Assembly (NCBI RefSeq): GCF_030503635.1
Contig: NZ_CP129965.1
Coordinates: 1,364,001 to 1,428,000, forward strand
Direction of reading: 5' to 3'
Length of the DNA: 64,000 bases
Source of the DNA: Corynebacterium sp. P3-F1
GTDB lineage: Bacteria > Actinomycetota > Actinomycetes > Mycobacteriales > Mycobacteriaceae
Shown: positions 61,568 to 64,000 of the stretch, one piece after another
Position numbering within the stretch: the stretch's first letter is position 1
Layout of the letters: every line of letters starts with the position of its first letter
The notes under the pieces: generated by a model
Seen by the model: only the letters and a program-made list of their open reading frames with translations
What the model was told of the DNA's origin: nothing
Database searches by the model: none
Made by a program: the position numbers and the translations under genes

Positions 61568-62702
61568 AGCGATGATCATGGCGAAGGTACAGCGGCGTCT
61601 TGCTGAGGAACCCAACCAAAACACTCCGGCGGAGCTCGCGGCGCTCATCCGCGAGGAAGCGGTGGTGATCAGCGACCTCGACGTGCTGGACATCATGCGG
61701 GCTCTGCGGGATGAAACGGTGGGGATCGGTGCTTTGGAGCAGCTCCTCGCGCTTGACGGCGTCACCGACATCTGCGTTAACGGGCCGAACGGCATCTTCT
61801 TCGACCGCGGGCGTGGTCTCGAGCGCGCCTCGTTCACTCTCAGCGGGGAAAGCGAGGTGCGGCGGCTTGCGACACGGCTGGCCAGCAGTTGCGGGTGCCG
61901 GCTCGACGACGCCCGACCCTTCGCCGACGGGCATCTTTCGCGTGACGACGGCACCGTGCTCCGCTTCCACGCCGTCCTTTCCCCGACTGCCAACTGCGGG
62001 ACCTGCATGTCCTTTCGGGTGCTGCGCAGCAAGACGGCGACATTGGACCAGATCCAAGCCTCGGGGGGTGTGGACGGGGAAAGGGCGGCGGTGCTTCGGG
62101 GGATCATCGATAAGCGGAAAGCCTTTCTTGTTGTCGGTGGAACCGGAACGGGCAAAACGACGCTGCTCGCTGCGATGCTGGCGGAGGTCGCAGCGAACGA
62201 GCGGATTGTGGCGATCGAGGACACCGTAGAGCTGACACCCGCGCACCCGCACGTGGTGAACCTGACGTCCCGTGGCGCGAACGCAGAGGGCGCGGGCGAG
62301 ATCAGCATTGCTGATCTGTTGCGGCAGGCACTGCGCATGCGGCCCGACCGGATTGTGGTGGGGGAGATCCGCGGTGCGGAAGTCGTGGATCTGCTTGCCG
62401 CACTCAACACCGGGCACGACGGTGGCGCGGGCACGGTGCATGCAAATTCGATCGGGGAGGTGCCCGCGCGCCTGGAGGCGCTCGCCGTGCTCGGAGGCTT
62501 GAACCGTGAGGCGCTGCATTCGCAGCTCGCAGCTGCTGTCGACGTCGTCGTAGTGATGCGCCGCGGGCGCGACGGCACTCGACGCGTGCAGCAGATCGGG
62601 GTGCTCGAATCCAATCCGGTCGTGCCACGCGTGGTGTGGGATGCCGATGCCGGGCCGGGCGATGGCTACGGCGCCCTGCTGGAAGAGCTGGAGGTCGCAT
62701 GA
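61560..62702 (+). CDS. tadA: Flp pilus assembly ATPase TadA (CpaF)
   Basis: 380-aa secretion ATPase of the VirB11/CpaF type. Walker A VVGGTGTGKTTLLAAMLAEV, Asp box IVAIEDTVEL, Walker B-like DRIVVGEIRGAEVVDLLAALNTGHDGGAGTVHANS, and a His box. An N-terminal domain with ICVNGPNGIFFDRGRG. It drives assembly of tight-adherence pili. Overlaps ssd upstream and tadB downstream by 4 nt. Confidence 0.95.
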   Translation: MDKAMIMAKVQRRLAEEPNQNTPAELAALIREEAVVISDLDVLDIMRALRDETVGIGALEQLLALDGVTDICVNGPNGIFFDRGRGLERASFTLSGESEVRRLATRLASSCGCRLDDARPFADGHLSRDDGTVLRFHAVLSPTANCGTCMSFRVLRSKTATLDQIQASGGVDGERAAVLRGIIDKRKAFLVVGGTGTGKTTLLAAMLAEVAANERIVAIEDTVELTPAHPHVVNLTSRGANAEGAGEISIADLLRQALRMRPDRIVVGEIRGAEVVDLLAALNTGHDGGAGTVHANSIGEVPARLEALAVLGGLNREALHSQLAAAVDVVVVMRRGRDGTRRVQQIGVLESNPVVPRVVWDADAGPGDGYGALLEELEVA

Positions 62703-63478
62703 TGTCCCTCGTCCCGATTTTCACGGCCGCTGCTCTGGCGATTCCGCCAGCGCAGCCGGCGCGGCGCGTCGGCGTGGTAGACCGCCCTGTCAACCTGTCT
62801 GCGTTGCTGCCCGTGGCGTCCGCGGCGGCAGTGCCGGTCATCCTGGCGACCGGCAGGCTCTTCGTCGTCCTCGCTGCATGTGCTGCCGGTGGGACGGCGG
62901 CCCACACCGTTGTGCGTTCGCGTCGGGCAAAAGCAGCCGCCGCGCGCCTGGAATGGACGGCCACCTACCTCGGCCACCTCGTGGCCGCGTTGCGTGCCGG
63001 GTCCACAGTCGCGCAAGCGTGCGAGCGTGCTGTGCAGAAGCTGCCGGACGACGCTCCCGTCGACCTCGTCCGCGAACTCGAGCGCGCCGCAGCCCATGCC
63101 CGCCGCGGTGGTAACGGGGCTGCGATCTTGGCCGACTCGCCTGTCGACGAGCTCCGCGACGTCGCTTCCCTCTGGCTCCTGTCTTCCCAGCTCGGCATTC
63201 CCATGGCGGATCTGCTGGACAGGGCTCGCTCCCGCATTGACAACGACCTGCGTCACCGCCACGCCACCACCGCCGCTCTCGCCGGGCCGCGTGCCACCGC
63301 CGTCGTCCTCTCCGTCCTGCCGCTCGCCGGGATCCTCATGGGCCAGGCCATGGGCGCCCGCCCCGTGGCCTGGCTCACCGGCGGCGGGCTCGGCAGCCTT
63401 CTGCTGCTTGGCGGGACCTTGCTGGTGTGCGCCGGGTTCTACACTTCCCAATTCATCATCGGGAGGGCCGCCGGATGA
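62699..63478 (+). CDS. tadB: Flp pilus assembly protein TadB
   Basis: 259 aa. GspF/T2SSF-like inner-membrane protein. The cytosolic domain carries VAALRAGSTVAQACERAVQKLP and GIPMADLLDRARSRIDNDLRHRHATTAALAGPRATAVVL. Helices at about 40-65 and the C-terminus. Starts ATGATG with the tadA stop inside, so either Met can be used. Confidence 0.9.
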   Translation: MMSLVPIFTAAALAIPPAQPARRVGVVDRPVNLSALLPVASAAAVPVILATGRLFVVLAACAAGGTAAHTVVRSRRAKAAAARLEWTATYLGHLVAALRAGSTVAQACERAVQKLPDDAPVDLVRELERAAAHARRGGNGAAILADSPVDELRDVASLWLLSSQLGIPMADLLDRARSRIDNDLRHRHATTAALAGPRATAVVLSVLPLAGILMGQAMGARPVAWLTGGGLGSLLLLGGTLLVCAGFYTSQFIIGRAAG

Positions 63479-64000
63479 TCAGTCTTCCCGCCGCTGCATT
63501 CCTCGCTGCCGCACTAGCTCTGCCCGGTGCCCAGCCGCACTACCGTCTCACCCCGGAACCCTCCACCCGCGAGGCCAGATCGAAGACCCCGCGCGACGGG
63601 CCGCCCGACAGACACCGGATCGCCAGCGATATCGAACTGTTCGCCGCGTGCTTCCGCGCCGGGTTGACCGTCTCCGCTGCGGCGGGGGCTGTGGCCGATA
63701 GCTACGGCATGGGCGCTGGAAGCGGGGAGTGGTCTCCGCTCGCCCTGAAATGGCGGCGGGTGGTGGCGTTCTACGAGCTCGGGGTCGAACCAGAACGGGC
63801 GTGGTCCGTGATGGATGGCGTCCCCGGGTGCGAGGAACTCGCTTCCCTTGTCGCCCTGTCGCACGCGTCCGGTTCAGCTGTCGCCGACGGATGCGACCGC
63901 ATCGTGTCCAAGCTCCGCGAGGAAGCGGCCGACGATGCGACTGCCGCAGCCGAACGCGCAGGGGTCCTCATCAGTATTCCGCTCGCCGCCTTCTTCCTCC
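63475..64000 (+). CDS. tadC: Flp pilus assembly protein TadC, partial
   Basis: 175 codons are visible: MISLPAAAFLAAALALPGA at the start, then the GspF-like domain (DIELFAACFRAGLTVSAAAGAVA, ELGVEPERAWSVMDGVPGCEELASLV, LREEAADDATAAAERAGVLISIPLAAFFL). Cut by the window end. Overlaps tadB by 4 nt (ATGA). Pilin genes are expected further on. Confidence 0.88.
   Translation, partial: MISLPAAAFLAAALALPGAQPHYRLTPEPSTREARSKTPRDGPPDRHRIASDIELFAACFRAGLTVSAAAGAVADSYGMGAGSGEWSPLALKWRRVVAFYELGVEPERAWSVMDGVPGCEELASLVALSHASGSAVADGCDRIVSKLREEAADDATAAAERAGVLISIPLAAFFL

Overview
The window is high-GC actinobacterial chromosome, almost certainly Corynebacterium. The evidence is gene order that I recall from C. 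glutamicum (aspT; dnaX-ybaB-recR-gatD-murT-dnaQ-like-leuA; lysC-asd-sigC-katA; mnhACDEFG; pbp1A-whcA; glxR-nth; marP; ssd-tadABC), together with PorH/PorA-like mini-proteins, WhiB and GlxR regulators, an MmpL transporter and several apparently leaderless genes. The species cannot be fixed from the sequence.

Layout. 1-1.1 kb: a small secreted, glycine-rich, bacteriocin-like peptide gene with a probable frameshift, a 108-aa unknown and the start of an ABC ATPase. 1.3-9.5 kb: a Pat/HisC-type aminotransferase, tRNA-Ser and tRNA-Arg, mgtE, a second tRNA-Arg, tyrA, tRNA-editing genes, csbD, tRNA-Ser and an mmpL-type pump. 9.5-13.7 kb: a queuosine-salvage set (tgt, yhhQ, gluQ) interrupted by an AbiEi/DUF559-like nuclease gene that lies between two palindromic repeats. 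13.8-17.7 kb: an rraA-like gene, tRNA-Ser, SRP RNA, aspT, and two tandem porin-like genes of 45 and 51 aa that are easily missed. 17.7-21.5 kb: a two-component system divergent from an ABC exporter, then a ribbon-helix-helix regulator. 21.5-36.7 kb: DNA replication and repair, lipid II amidation (MurT/GatD), leucine synthesis with a leaderless attenuator peptide, the lysC-asd aspartate pathway, sigC and katA. 37-45 kb: the Mrp Na+/H+ antiporter operon and a YhgE-like membrane protein. 45-60 kb: tRNA-Pro, cell-wall and stress genes (pbp1A, whcA, marP), glxR, nth, a TlpA-like protein, NUDIX and hydrolases. 60-64 kb: 6C RNA, two DnaA boxes, ssd and a Flp pilus assembly operon cut by the window end.

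Themes. Envelope biology recurs (MmpL, porins, MurT/GatD, Pbp1A, MarP, Mrp, Flp pilus). Regulation at close range is frequent: shared palindromic promoters for divergent leaderless genes, a 20-bp perfect palindrome between the sensor system and its ABC neighbour, a predicted GlxR autoregulatory site and the leuA attenuator.

The most unusual pattern is not a gene. The exact 11-mer GCTTATCGACG (or its complement) occurs 17 times, in both orientations, in coding and intergenic DNA, far above chance. A second family of imperfect palindromes built on CCAGCTACTTGG occupies intergenic gaps at 10.8, 12.0 and 37.0 kb.
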